Below are positions 43,976 to 52,483 of a stretch of 64,000 bases of DNA, piece after piece. The stretch lies in the NCBI GenBank assembly GCA_027484055.1, contig JAIXQH010000054.1:37564-101563 (forward strand), in the 5' to 3' direction. This stretch comes from Verrucomicrobiaceae bacterium. GTDB lineage: Bacteria > Verrucomicrobiota > Verrucomicrobiia > Verrucomicrobiales > Akkermansiaceae. A program made the position numbers and the translations under genes. The stretch's first letter is position 1; the number at the start of each line of letters is the position of its first letter. The notes under the pieces are model-generated. The model saw only the letters and a program-made list of their open reading frames with translations. It had not been told where the DNA came from and did not search any database.

Positions 43976-45277
43976 TCAACCACAAGCCTGCAGCCACTCG
44001 CGGAAGATAGCCTTGTCGGCGGGCAGTAAGGTCGCAACCTTTTCCCGCTGGGCGAGGATGGCGAGGCGCTCTGGGATTTCGACACAGTTGGCACCCAGCT
44101 CCGCCTCCATCACGTCGAGAAACTTCGCGGGATGCGCCGTTTCTAAGGTCACCGTAGTGCTGGATGGGTGAGTGGCCCGCCACTGTTTCGCCGCCAACCA
44201 ACCGACCGCTCCGTGCGGGTCGATTTCGTAATCATAGAGCGCTTTCACGGTTCGAATCGCGGCGCGAGTCTCGTCGTCCGAGAAACTCATGCCTGTCACC
44301 TTGGACTTCATCGACTCCCATGAGCCGCCGAAGAGGGCCTGCATGCGGACAAAATTCGAGGGTGCGCCCACGTCCATGGCGTTGGAAATCGTCGGGACGC
44401 TCGGGCGTGGTGAGTAGTGACCGAGGCGCAGGTATTCCGGCACCACGTCGTTGCGGTTGGTCGCGGCGATGAATTGCTCGACAGGCAACCCGAGCTGGGT
44501 CGCAAGCAGGCCGGCGGTGAGATTTCCAAAATTCCCAGATGGGATGACGAAGCTTGGCTTGATGCCTTCCGGAAGCTGACTTGCCGCGTGAAAGTAGTAG
44601 AAACTCTGCGGCACAAGGCGGGCGAGGTTGATCGAATTCGCCGAGGTGAGATTGAGGCGTTCAGCGAGTTCGCGGTCGAGAAAGGCAGATTTCACCAGTG
44701 CTTGGCAGTCGTCGAAGCTGCCTTGGATTTCGAGCGCCGTGATATTTCCACCGAGCGCGGTGAGTTGTTTTTCCTGAAGGCCGGAGACTTTGCCTTGCGG
44801 GTAAAGAATGATCACGCGGGTGCCGGGCACGTTGAGAAAAGCAGAAGCGACCGCACCACCGGTGTCGCCGGAAGTGGCGACGAGGACCGTGAGTTCACGA
44901 TCGTCTCCGCGAGTCAGCCAGGCCATGAGGCGGGCCATGAATCGTGCGCCGAAGTCTTTGAACGCCAAGGTGGGACCATGGAAAAGCTCCAGAATATGAT
45001 CGCCCGGGGCGAGTGTGACGAGCGGCGCGTCGAAGGAAACGGTGCCCTCCACGATTTCACGCAAGGCGGCAGGACTGACATCGTCGCCGAAAAAGGCATC
45101 CGCCACGGCCATGCCGATTTCTGGAAAGGTCAGCTCACGCCAAATTTCCCAGAATGCCTGATCGAGGATCGGCAAGGTGTCCGGCATGTAGAGGCCATTG
45201 TCAGGCGGCAAGGAGCGGAGGATCGCTTCCTTGAGATCGACGCGATGGGTGGGATTGTTGGTGGAGTGGTAGAGCAC
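43976..45277 (-). CDS. thrC: Threonine synthase
   Basis: PLP enzyme converting O-phosphohomoserine to threonine, last step of the pathway. The 433-residue protein starts with the family's YHSTNNPTHRV. It has the PLP lysine in LAFKDFGARFMA near residue 105, VATSGDTGGAVASAF and PSGNFGNLTAGLLA. The GTG at 45277 gives the expected N-terminus; a TTG at 45316 is in frame. It sits in a cluster thrB, kinase-like gene, thrC, patB-like gene, all on the minus strand with short gaps. Confidence 0.93.
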   Translation of the reverse strand: MLYHSTNNPTHRVDLKEAILRSLPPDNGLYMPDTLPILDQAFWEIWRELTFPEIGMAVADAFFGDDVSPAALREIVEGTVSFDAPLVTLAPGDHILELFHGPTLAFKDFGARFMARLMAWLTRGDDRELTVLVATSGDTGGAVASAFLNVPGTRVIILYPQGKVSGLQEKQLTALGGNITALEIQGSFDDCQALVKSAFLDRELAERLNLTSANSINLARLVPQSFYYFHAASQLPEGIKPSFVIPSGNFGNLTAGLLATQLGLPVEQFIAATNRNDVVPEYLRLGHYSPRPSVPTISNAMDVGAPSNFVRMQALFGGSWESMKSKVTGMSFSDDETRAAIRTVKALYDYEIDPHGAVGWLAAKQWRATHPSSTTVTLETAHPAKFLDVMEAELGANCVEIPERLAILAQREKVATLLPADKAIFREWLQACG

Positions 45278-45340
45278 GGCGGAGGTCAGGATTGAATTCA
45301 GAAACGAAAATGCCAAGCTTCAGTTGGCGAGTGGTAAATG

Positions 45341-46060
45341 TTAAATTCCGGAGTGTTCCAGTAGCCACTCATGCTCAGCCTCCTCAGAGATATTCGCGAG
45401 AATACCATCGATGGGAACGGTCATTCCATTGGCGTGGAAAAAATTACCTGGATGCGCGTCAAACATCGCCAGACGACGGACGGGTTGATAAAAAGACACG
45501 GAATTTTTCCTACCTATCTTTAAATTTCGAAGCGGAACATAGCCTAAATCTTTCATTTGAGACGACATTTGCTCAGCAGTGGCGGGGGTTCCCTTGAAAT
45601 GAGGCTGCGAAACAATGATGCTGGGTGCGCTCACATCGAGGTAACCCTCAAGACGCACTTCGTCGCTGAATTCTTGGTTATGAAGAATCATCCGGCAAAG
45701 ATATTCGGAGGGAAGGAGTTCCCTAGCAAAGATTCCAGTGACTGAAAACGGAGGAAGCATTTCGTATTCAAACTCGACACCGACGCCCGCTTTTCCCGGA
45801 TGGGTCACTTTCCACCACAGGGTGGATTCTGGATCGAATGCGACTACATGCTCGCCGTGCGCACTACGCCGGTGGAGTTCTAGCGTCGGATCTTCGTTAA
45901 AGATGCAGCCTGCGGTTTTGGCCCATTCACAGAGGAGGGCTCGTTCCTTTTCCCGAAGATTATGCAAGCTTTCACGGCCGCGTCGTGCTGCGACCATGCC
46001 TCGTCTAAGGTGGCTGACTGCATCTTCAAGCGCGTTTGGCGCATTTCTTCCCGGACGCAT
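45341..46060 (-). CDS. Stand-alone kinase-like protein of the polyvalent-protein kinase type
   Basis: A 239-residue protein between thrB and thrC. The C-terminal 170 residues follow the pattern of the kinase domain of phage/ICE polyvalent proteins. They show a candidate ATP-binding Lys in LWWKVTHPGKAG, the LHNQEFSDEVRLEGY segment, IIVSQPHFKGTPAT, a catalytic-loop-like FDAHPGNFFHANG (Asp and Asn) and a metal-binding-like Asp in VPIDGILA. No P-loop or membrane span is seen. Such domains normally sit inside very large mobile-element proteins; here it is free-standing. The substrate is unknown. The family call is from memory of the motif order, not a search. Confidence 0.6.
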   Translation of the reverse strand: MRPGRNAPNALEDAVSHLRRGMVAARRGRESLHNLREKERALLCEWAKTAGCIFNEDPTLELHRRSAHGEHVVAFDPESTLWWKVTHPGKAGVGVEFEYEMLPPFSVTGIFARELLPSEYLCRMILHNQEFSDEVRLEGYLDVSAPSIIVSQPHFKGTPATAEQMSSQMKDLGYVPLRNLKIGRKNSVSFYQPVRRLAMFDAHPGNFFHANGMTVPIDGILANISEEAEHEWLLEHSGI

Positions 46061-46123
46061 GATTCGGAGGACATGGTGAGAGTTTATCTGAATCGCTGAC
46101 TGGAGCGAGCAGAAAAGAAGATT

Positions 46124-47068
46124 TCAACTTTCAATCACATGGACCCCAGTTGGATTGATCCGTGAGACGTAGCTCTGATTTTCAATCGGAATGGCGTAGA
46201 AGACTTTGCTGATGGCATCGGCGACTTTGCGGGCGATTTCCTCGCCTTCACAGAGGGCAAAGACGGAGGGACCGGCACCGGAAATGGAAAATCCGAGCGC
46301 ACCTGCGGCAAGGGCGGCGCGTTTCGCTTTATAAAAATCAGGGATGAGTTTCTGGCGGCGAGGCTCGGCGATGACGTCGTGGATGGAGCGGGAAATGAGG
46401 CCGTAGTCTTCTTGGATGAGCCCGCAGAGCAAGCCGCCGAGGTTGCCAATTTGCTGGGTGGCATTTTCTAGGGGGATCTCCTTGGGGAGAATTTCACGGG
46501 CGATTTTGGTAAGAATCTCGATGTCTGGGTGGACGACGGCAGCCCAGAGATTCTTCGGCGCTGGGATTTGTGCGAAGTCGAGTTCGTCGTTGGAGCGGAT
46601 GAAAACGATTCCGCCAAAGAGGCAGGGGGCGACGTTATCCGCATGCCAGGCACCATCTGCGGAGGCTTCTCCAGCCATGGCAAATGGCAGTAACTGCTTC
46701 TTACTGAGTGGGTCGCCGATGAGTTTATTCACTGCAAAGGCCCCTGCGACGGCGGAGGCGGAGGATGAGCCGAGGCCGGAGCCGAAGGGCATTTTTTTGT
46801 GAATTTCCATCTCAATGCCACGGTCGGTCATGCCGAGGTGCTTGAGCAGATCGAGCGCGGCGACACCAGCGGTGTTTTTCTCTGGGTTCTTCGGTAGCTT
46901 GCCATCGTCCCCAGTGATCTGGGTGATGTGAAGACCGGGCTTGTCGCTAAAGCGGACGACGACTTCGTCGCCCGGAGCGTCGATGGCGAAGCCGAGTACG
47001 TCGTAGCCGCAGGCGACATTGGCGACGGTGGCAGGAGCGAAGACGCGGATTTCAGAGGAATGGGACAT
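46124..47068 (-). CDS. thrB: Homoserine kinase
   Basis: GHMP-family kinase of 314 residues that phosphorylates homoserine for threonine synthesis. The N-terminus has VFAPATVANVACGYDVLGFA, and the glycine- and serine-rich ATP loop is MPFGSGLGSSSASAVAGAFA near residue 95. The C-terminus holds LGFSISGAGPSVFAL. The ATG at 47068 is preferred to an in-frame TTG at 47074. It is the first gene of the thr cluster. It lies 96 bp downstream of rlpA on the same strand, so read-through from the HU/rlpA unit is possible. Confidence 0.94.
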   Translation of the reverse strand: MSHSSEIRVFAPATVANVACGYDVLGFAIDAPGDEVVVRFSDKPGLHITQITGDDGKLPKNPEKNTAGVAALDLLKHLGMTDRGIEMEIHKKMPFGSGLGSSSASAVAGAFAVNKLIGDPLSKKQLLPFAMAGEASADGAWHADNVAPCLFGGIVFIRSNDELDFAQIPAPKNLWAAVVHPDIEILTKIAREILPKEIPLENATQQIGNLGGLLCGLIQEDYGLISRSIHDVIAEPRRQKLIPDFYKAKRAALAAGALGFSISGAGPSVFALCEGEEIARKVADAISKVFYAIPIENQSYVSRINPTGVHVIES

Positions 47069-47164
47069 ATTCAAAGTGGCTCCCGAGGAGCGGGCGGAGT
47101 CTGTGGGTAGGCTTGAGGGTTGTTCAAGTCTTGAAAGTGTTGGGAGGGAATCTCCTCGTGGCGG

Positions 47165-47695
47165 CTAGAAAAAGAAGAACCAGCCCCGCTTCTTCCGCTT
47201 GTATGAGCCATCTCCCACAGAAAGGACTTCGAGATGGACGGTGGTGAGACCTTGGTCGCGGAAGCCGAGCTTTTTCGCGGCACGCGGTGAAACATCGAGC
47301 ATGCGGCCGGGGATGAATGGGCCACGGTCATTAATGCGAATTTTCAGGGATTTTCCGTTTTCGAGATTGGTGACTTTGACCAAACACGGCAGCGGTAAGG
47401 TCTTGTGCGCACCGATGAGGTGCCAGGGCATGACTTTTTCCCCGAGTGACGTGGTGCCGCGCTTGAGGCCGAAGAAGGTGGACTCGTTATACCAAGAGCA
47501 GATGCCGGTTTCCTCAAAATCCAGGGCGGATTCGACACTCAGCGGTCGATAAGACTGTCCCCGGACGGTGTAGGAGCGTGTCATGTAACCTTCATAACCT
47601 CCTGGACGCGAGAAACATGAGGTCATGAAAAGGCAAGCCGCCCCAGCGAGAATGGCGCGGCAGAAAGCGGGATGAGCCAGTAAGCGCCTGATCAC
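47165..47695 (-). CDS. rlpA: RlpA-like lipoprotein (septal ring lytic transglycosylase family)
   Basis: A 176-residue lipoprotein with a signal peptide ending in the lipobox MTSC near residue 27. The double-psi beta-barrel RlpA core starts at ETGICSWYNESTFFGLKRG and contains VKVTNLENGKSLKIRINDRG and MLDVSPRAAKKLGF. RlpA proteins cleave denuded peptidoglycan at division sites. There is no SPOR domain; the protein ends in a basic and Phe-rich tail. It begins at a GTG overlapping the stop of the HU-like gene (GTGA), so the two are coupled. Confidence 0.88.
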   Translation of the reverse strand: MIRRLLAHPAFCRAILAGAACLFMTSCFSRPGGYEGYMTRSYTVRGQSYRPLSVESALDFEETGICSWYNESTFFGLKRGTTSLGEKVMPWHLIGAHKTLPLPCLVKVTNLENGKSLKIRINDRGPFIPGRMLDVSPRAAKKLGFRDQGLTTVHLEVLSVGDGSYKRKKRGWFFFF

Positions 47696-48024
47696 GAATT
47701 TCGCTCTCGAATGACCTTCAGAGTCGTTGCGACTTTTTCTTTCATCTCTTTGCCTGGCTTAAATTTCACGGCAGCGCGAGCTGGAATAGGCACGTCTTTG
47801 GAAGGATCCTTGGGGTTACGCCCGATTTTAGCTTTCATTTCCCGGACCTCGAAGGCCCCGAAGTTCCGCATGACGACGGTATCGCCTTGGGCGAGGGAAT
47901 CGGTGACTTCATCGATGAGCGCTTGGACGACGTCTTGAACTTCTTGCTGCGTGATGGTGAGTCCTTTGACACCCAGCTGGTCGGTGATTTTGATGACGAG
48001 TTCGCGCTTGGTTATAGTGGCCAT
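47692..48024 (-). CDS. HU/IHF-family nucleoid protein
   Basis: A 110-residue histone-like DNA-bending protein. It starts TITKRELVIKITDQLG and carries VVMRNFGAFEVREMKAKIGRNPKDPSKDVPIP, which forms the beta-arm with the intercalating Pro region, and ARAAVKFKPGKEMKEKV. The R-N-P-K-D pattern is shared by HU and IHF, so I cannot decide between them; the extended length leans to IHF. It is first in an operon with rlpA. A sigma-54-like promoter about 90 bp upstream would fit an IHF-type role. Confidence 0.88.
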   Translation of the reverse strand: MATITKRELVIKITDQLGVKGLTITQQEVQDVVQALIDEVTDSLAQGDTVVMRNFGAFEVREMKAKIGRNPKDPSKDVPIPARAAVKFKPGKEMKEKVATTLKVIRERNS

Positions 48025-48116
48025 GAGAATGGGTGGGACGTTAATAGGTAAGGAGTTGGGAGGGATGATTGCAAGTCAGTCGGTGTGTCGTTGAGCCTAA
48101 CTTCTCGTCGGCAGGA

Positions 48117-48133
48117 TGCGATTTCCGTGCCAG
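48117..48133 (-). promoter_or_regulatory. Candidate sigma-54 promoter upstream of the HU/IHF-rlpA operon
   Basis: On the minus strand CTGGCACG-GAAA-TCGCA matches the sigma-54 consensus except for one T-to-C change before the -12 GC, and keeps GG-N10-GC spacing. It lies about 90 bp upstream of the HU-like ATG in the right orientation. Confidence 0.45.
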
Positions 48134-48287
48134 TGGAGAAAGAAAGATGAAGAATGGACACAATTCATGATTCTGGTCGGGTGGACGAGCAAAAAGATGT
48201 GACATCATCGAAAAGAAATAGCCATAAGCTACTTATTTCCATGCATCGCTGAAAATAGTTCGCGATGCTTAATTATCGCTGCATGGG

Positions 48288-48307
48288 CCCGCGAGAGCGG
48301 GGTTTTT
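48288..48307 (+). terminator. Rho-independent terminator on the plus strand, no upstream gene
   Basis: CCCGC-GAGA-GCGGG followed by GTTTTTA. It sits just after the GCATCGC/GCGATGC hairpin. Read on the plus strand it could end a small RNA transcribed from within 48030-48290. Confidence 0.55.
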
Positions 48308-48534
48308 ACGAAGCCGCCGGGTGAAATCACAGCGTCACGCGGAACCTGATCGTTAAGCGATTGTTTCGCCCCGGTGGAGGCGGATTGACCGCCATTTGCC
48401 CGTCACGGCGGGGGCTCTGGAGTTCGGAGCGGTGAGGCTTGTCACTCGCAGGGATCCATGGTGCGAAACCCTCGGCTTGAAGATTCTAGACGGTATTGAG
48501 CAAAGGCGACAGCTGCGCCAGATTCAGCCCGGAT

Positions 48535-49683
48535 TCACTCGGGAATCGAGGCGCAGATTTGTTCCAGGGAGAGGACCGTGTAAGCGGTGACGAGGATGGG
48601 GTTCGACTCCATCCAACGACCGTTTGAATTAATCCATGAGCCGTCTTCGCGTTGGGTGGAAAGGAGTTTTTCGCCCAACTCTTTGCGCCAGTCTGCTTGT
48701 TTGCCATTTTCGAGCAGTAAGGTGTCAACATTGGCGGCGGTGAGGGCCTTAGACATGGTTTGGTAGTAGTAGTAGAGTCCTTGGCTGCCCATGTTGGGGT
48801 TCTCGGTGACACTGTAGTTTTTTCCGAGCCACTCCTTGACGGCGAGCACGCGTGGGTCATTGGCGCTGAGCTTGGCGTAGATAAAGGAGAGCAGGCCGGC
48901 GTAAGACATTGAGCCGTAGGAGCGCAGGGCGGTGCGTCCGTCTGGAAGTTTGTCTTCGCCAGCTTTGGATTCTTCTGGCCCGTAAATGAAGCCACCTTTG
49001 TTTTTCGCATCATTGGATGCCCAAGGCTGGTCGTTGCTGGCTTCGAGATTTTGATTGCGGGAGAGGAAAGTGACAGCAGCGTCCCAGTCGAGGTCAGGTT
49101 GGGAGCCGTGCTTGCCGTCTTCGATGATTTTTTTGGACAATGCGAGCGCCTCGATGGCGAGGTAGGTGTTGGACATGTCGGTGTGTTCTTTGTGAGAGCC
49201 GTAGCCGACACCGCCGTCGTTGATGTTATCAGTCTCCTTTTTCTTATCGATATCCCATTGGTTATCAATGAGATGCTTGCGAGCCTTGACGATTGCTGTC
49301 TCATAGCCTTCGCGTTGAGCCGCTAGCAGGGCTGTAACGGAAGTGGCCGTGTTGTAAACCGAGAGACCGCGGTTGTAGATGCCGCCATCGTCTTTTTGTT
49401 GAGCGAGGAGCCATGAGAAACCTTTTTCCAATGACTCGGGAAATGGAGCTTTAGGATCGAGACTCGGATCGCGGCTGAGGGCAGTTAGTGCAAGTGCGCT
49501 GAAGGCTGGTAGCCCATTGTCGTCCCAGAATCCCTCGGGTTTCTGCTGGGACTTGAGCCACGTGTTTCCTCGGGAGATGGCTTGGACCATTTCTTGTTTG
49601 AGGGATTCGTAGCGCTGCGGATTTTTCTCAGCGGCTTGGCTGAGGGGACTGAGGAGCAGAAGTAGGGTCGCGTAGAGCTTCAT
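48535..49683 (-). CDS. Exported prenyltransferase/squalene-oxidase-repeat protein
   Basis: A 382-residue exported protein with a signal peptide (LYATLLLLLSPLSQA). It is built of alpha/alpha-toroid repeats with QW-like motifs: NTWLKSQQKPEGFWDDNG, LLAQQKDDGGIYN, NDGGVGYGS, YAGLLSFIYAKL and LLSTQREDGSWINSNG. It lacks an obvious cyclase DxDD motif and is exported, so a binding rather than a cyclising role is more likely. It is the third gene of a minus-strand unit and overlaps the YdjY-like stop as ATGA at 49680. Confidence 0.78.
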   Translation of the reverse strand: MKLYATLLLLLSPLSQAAEKNPQRYESLKQEMVQAISRGNTWLKSQQKPEGFWDDNGLPAFSALALTALSRDPSLDPKAPFPESLEKGFSWLLAQQKDDGGIYNRGLSVYNTATSVTALLAAQREGYETAIVKARKHLIDNQWDIDKKKETDNINDGGVGYGSHKEHTDMSNTYLAIEALALSKKIIEDGKHGSQPDLDWDAAVTFLSRNQNLEASNDQPWASNDAKNKGGFIYGPEESKAGEDKLPDGRTALRSYGSMSYAGLLSFIYAKLSANDPRVLAVKEWLGKNYSVTENPNMGSQGLYYYYQTMSKALTAANVDTLLLENGKQADWRKELGEKLLSTQREDGSWINSNGRWMESNPILVTAYTVLSLEQICASIPE

Positions 49684-50402
49684 GGCGGTGGGAGTGGTTT
49701 CTGGGTGAGCTGAGGAGTGATGATGACGGTGACTTCAGAGCCGACGGCTGGCACACGCTTGGGAAATGGGGTCCAGACGGTGTCATCTGCGTAGTCTTCG
49801 CCGGGGTATTGAAGCACGGCGGCAGGAGCTAGGAAGATCGAGGCGATGTCGCCACAGAGTTCGGCCACGTATTTTCCGTCGCTGAAGTCAGACCCGCCAT
49901 AGACCCATGGACCGCTGGGCATGGCGGTGGACTTGATGCCGTGCTGGATCCAGTCGTTGATGGGAACCCGGCGGAGTTTATCGTCTTGTTTCCATTCCAC
50001 GTCGATCATCACGCGGGCCGCCGCTTTGGTCTCGTCAGGGACTTCGGGGAAATTTCCGGAAGTGCCACCCGTGGCGTTGGGTAAGGGACAGAGTTCACGG
50101 GATGGGGTGAAGCGCAGGAGGGTGAAGGCGAGATTGAGGTGGAGCGCTGAGATCTTGGTGGAGAGCAGGGATTCGTGAAGCTTGCCCGATTCGTGGACGA
50201 TGATGTATTCGAGTAGGCCTTCTGTCATGTTGACGTTGGCCGGGAAGCGAATTTCTCGGCTTTTCGAATCAAACAGGACGTCTCCGACTTGATAATGGGT
50301 GTCGTCGATTTTTTTGACCGATGGCTTGGCTGGCTCAGGTTCGGGTTCCGCAAGCCCGCAGCTTGCAAAAAGGATCGAGAGGATGACGAGGCGGGTTAGC
50401 AT
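49680..50402 (-). CDS. YdjY-like exported lipoprotein
   Basis: A 240-residue protein with an N-terminal signal that ends in a lipobox-like FASC near residue 15. The core VLFDSKSREIRFPANVNMTEGLLEYIIV and the HESLLSTKISALHLNLAF stretch fit the YdjY family, whose function is unclear. It was often noted beside ferredoxin genes in E. coli, but here it sits between a proline-rich anchored protein and an exported toroid-repeat protein. Shared operon and shared export suggest a joint envelope role. Confidence 0.65.
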   Translation of the reverse strand: MLTRLVILSILFASCGLAEPEPEPAKPSVKKIDDTHYQVGDVLFDSKSREIRFPANVNMTEGLLEYIIVHESGKLHESLLSTKISALHLNLAFTLLRFTPSRELCPLPNATGGTSGNFPEVPDETKAAARVMIDVEWKQDDKLRRVPINDWIQHGIKSTAMPSGPWVYGGSDFSDGKYVAELCGDIASIFLAPAAVLQYPGEDYADDTVWTPFPKRVPAVGSEVTVIITPQLTQKPLPPP

Positions 50403-50453
50403 GTGAATGGGGACAACGGTTTGAGTGAGGATAAACTTAGAAGCATTTGGAAG

Positions 50454-51380
50454 TTATTCCTTCTTTTTCGGGGGAAAATTCATGCCGGTGGCGAACTCTT
50501 GCCAGCAAAGACGGGTGAAGTGGAACTCAAGGGCTTCTTCAGGGGAGTCGCCGTCGTTCATCGCAGGAACCGGGCTGTAGGTGGTCGATTCACGAAGATG
50601 ATTGGCGACGATCTGGAAGACGATTTTTAGAATGTCGTGGCGAAGTGTCTCTGGGGTCGCTGAGGTGGTGATCGCTTCGGAAGTGGTGGGTTTTTTGGTC
50701 GTCCCAGCCATGGAGACTAGCAGCGTGTTCTGCGTCTTAGTGGATTTTGTGGTGCTGACCTTGGTCTCGATTTTTACGATTTTGGATGATGCCAACTCGA
50801 TCGCTTTCGCGAGGGAGTTCAGATTCTCGGTGAGTGCTTGGCTGAGTTTTTTCCCCACCGTGACTTGTAGTCGAAGGGTGATCGCCGACTCAGGCTTCGC
50901 ATTCCAGTCAGGCAAGGTCGGGCGAAGGCGTTTGATGGCGGAAAGCGCGGTTGCAAGCTGCGCAGTTGTGGGTTTGCTTAGATCTAAAACCCGTTCCCAT
51001 GCCAGTGAAGCGCGCATAAACTCGCCGCGTGCTTCTAGTGCCATGGCCAACTCGATCAGAGCTCCGGCCCCTTGAGGGACGAGCTTTGCGTAGTCTTGTA
51101 AGGTCACGGTTGACTTGAGATCGCCCAGGTCCACGACCGGTTTTTCAGGGACTACGGGTGGAGCAGGCTCAGGGGGAGGAGGTGGTGGCAGAGGCTCAGG
51201 GATTTGAGGGATTGGCAACTGCACAAGCTCGGCCAAGTGCTTCTCCACACCTAGTCGCGTCTGCTCAAGTTCTTGCGCGGAAGGCTCCGTTAGGAAGTCC
51301 ATGTGCCGCGTATTTTTCCACCAGATCCCCCCCACCACCGTGAGGACGAGAAACAGCACAACTGGAATAGGAACACGCAC
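50454..51380 (-). CDS. Membrane-anchored proline-rich protein of unknown function
   Basis: I do not recognise this 308-residue protein. It has one N-terminal membrane segment (PIPVVLFLVLTVVGGIWW), a proline-rich linker around residues 55-80 (PEPLPPPPPPEPAPPVVPEK), a helical region resembling a tetratricopeptide-like pair (LIELAMALEARGEFMRASLA), and a Ser/Thr-rich C-terminal half. It begins a minus-strand unit with the YdjY-like and toroid-repeat genes, and its stop is 51 bp before the YdjY-like start. The proline linker suggests spanning of the periplasm. Confidence 0.7.
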   Translation of the reverse strand: MRVPIPVVLFLVLTVVGGIWWKNTRHMDFLTEPSAQELEQTRLGVEKHLAELVQLPIPQIPEPLPPPPPPEPAPPVVPEKPVVDLGDLKSTVTLQDYAKLVPQGAGALIELAMALEARGEFMRASLAWERVLDLSKPTTAQLATALSAIKRLRPTLPDWNAKPESAITLRLQVTVGKKLSQALTENLNSLAKAIELASSKIVKIETKVSTTKSTKTQNTLLVSMAGTTKKPTTSEAITTSATPETLRHDILKIVFQIVANHLRESTTYSPVPAMNDGDSPEEALEFHFTRLCWQEFATGMNFPPKKKE

Positions 51381-51434
51381 GGGAGCAAGGTGGCTTGGAG
51401 TCCATGGGACTGAAAGCGGAAATCATCATCTCAC

Positions 51435-51473
51435 CAAAAAACAAAACACCCCACTCAGATCCTGAGCGGGGTG
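51435..51473 (-). terminator. Rho-independent terminator after rplS
   Basis: On the minus strand CACCCCGCTCAG, a short loop and CTGAGTGGGGTG are followed by TTTTGTTTTTT. The stem is about 12 bp with one G-T pair. It separates rplS from the proline-rich gene. Confidence 0.93.
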
Positions 51474-51500
51474 GCTTATGAAAAAAATACCCAACAAAAA

Positions 51501-51845
51501 TCAGTTGGCGCTCTTCACCAAGAGTGCACGCTTACCAACCCGCTCGCGGAGGTAGTGCAACTTAGCACGACGCACTTTGCCACGGTTGGTGACTTCAATT
51601 TTTGAAATCCGCGGAGTGTGAAGTGGGAAAACCCGCTCTACTCCTTCGCCGTATGAAATTTTACGGACGGTGAACGCTGCATTCACTCCAGAGCCACCAC
51701 GTGCCAACACGATGCCTGCAAAAATCTGCACCCGCTCCTTACCGCCTTCAACCACGCGGCAGTGGACTTTCACGGTGTCTCCGACGTTGAAATCGGCGAC
51801 GTCTTGTTTCAATTGCTCTGACTCGATCTTCTTAATGATGTGCAT
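51501..51845 (-). CDS. rplS: 50S ribosomal protein L19
   Basis: A 114-residue ribosomal protein at the 30S-50S interface. [20 protein letters not shown], then [14 protein letters not shown], and [15 protein letters not shown] then [15 protein letters not shown] are diagnostic. A strong AAGGAGGA Shine-Dalgarno lies 4 nt before the ATG (51850-51857), much better than at most starts here. It is monocistronic with its own terminator. The usual partners rpsP, rimM and trmD are absent nearby. Confidence 0.97.
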   Translation of the reverse strand: MHIIKKIESEQLKQDVADFNVGDTVKVHCRVVEGGKERVQIFAGIVLARGGSGVNAAFTVRKISYGEGVERVFPLHTPRISKIEVTNRGKVRRAKLHYLRERVGKRALLVKSAN

Positions 51846-51967
51846 GGGGTCCTCCTTGGCGGAAAATGAATGTGCTACCTGCTTCGTCGGAGCGGTGTGC
51901 TCAGTCGCGCGGGGCGGCAGAGCTATCGGATCGATTAAGCAATTGCAACCGCGAAATTACTCCAATT

Positions 51968-52474
51968 TCATGCTTTTCCATAAACCGTCGCCGGATCGAA
52001 GGCCTTTTCTTCCGCACTTCCGACTAACGTTGTCCTAAACTCCCCCGTTCCAGTCACCACTTTCCGGTAGAAACAGGAGTTTCTGCCTGTGTGACAGGCC
52101 CCAGCGCCGATCTGCTCGACGTATAAAACCAGCGCGTCTTGGTCACAGTCTGTACGAATTTCTACGATCTTCTGAATGTGCCCGGACGTCGCCCCTTTAT
52201 GCCAATACTCCTTACGCGAGCGTGACCAATAGACCGCCTCGCCGATTTCCAAAGTGCGCCTCAGCGACTCGGCATTCATGTAGGCCAGCATCAGCGGCTC
52301 ACGCGTCTTCGCATCCATCGCCATGGCAGGGATCAATCCATCCACATCAAATTTCGGAGAAAATTCCGAGCCTTCTTCAATCTCTACCTTCCCTCCCCGT
52401 GGGGCAAATCCGTGCATGCAGTCCATGGCAGAACGTTGAAACTCACCCGGCGGCCTGTCCAGCCCACATTCCAT
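51968..52474 (-). CDS. hisI: Phosphoribosyl-AMP cyclohydrolase
   Basis: Third step of histidine synthesis, opening the purine ring of phosphoribosyl-AMP. The 168-residue protein has [36 protein letters not shown], the metal-binding DCDQDALVL and [13 protein letters not shown], which holds the catalytic cysteines. There is no HisE fusion. About 30 N-terminal residues precede the family's usual start; an ATG at 52426 is an alternative. It begins 9 bp after mutL on the same strand. Confidence 0.94.
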   Translation of the reverse strand: MECGLDRPPGEFQRSAMDCMHGFAPRGGKVEIEEGSEFSPKFDVDGLIPAMAMDAKTREPLMLAYMNAESLRRTLEIGEAVYWSRSRKEYWHKGATSGHIQKIVEIRTDCDQDALVLYVEQIGAGACHTGRNSCFYRKVVTGTGEFRTTLVGSAEEKAFDPATVYGKA

Positions 52475-52483
52475 CTCAGAAAA

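Larger units (their letters stand above)
48025..48534. other. 510-bp gap without a protein gene; holds promoter and hairpins
   Basis: No convincing coding frame. It contains the sigma-54-like site at 48117, an inverted repeat GCATCGC...GCGATGC (48243-48268) and a plus-strand terminator at 48288. The genes on both sides are on the minus strand, so the plus-strand terminator has no protein gene to end. The frame at 48396-48590 looks random. Confidence 0.6.

Noticed and set aside
48396..48590. 64-codon plus-strand frame in the 48-kb gap
   Set aside because: It overlaps the toroid-repeat gene end antisense, has no recognisable features and no ribosome-binding site.
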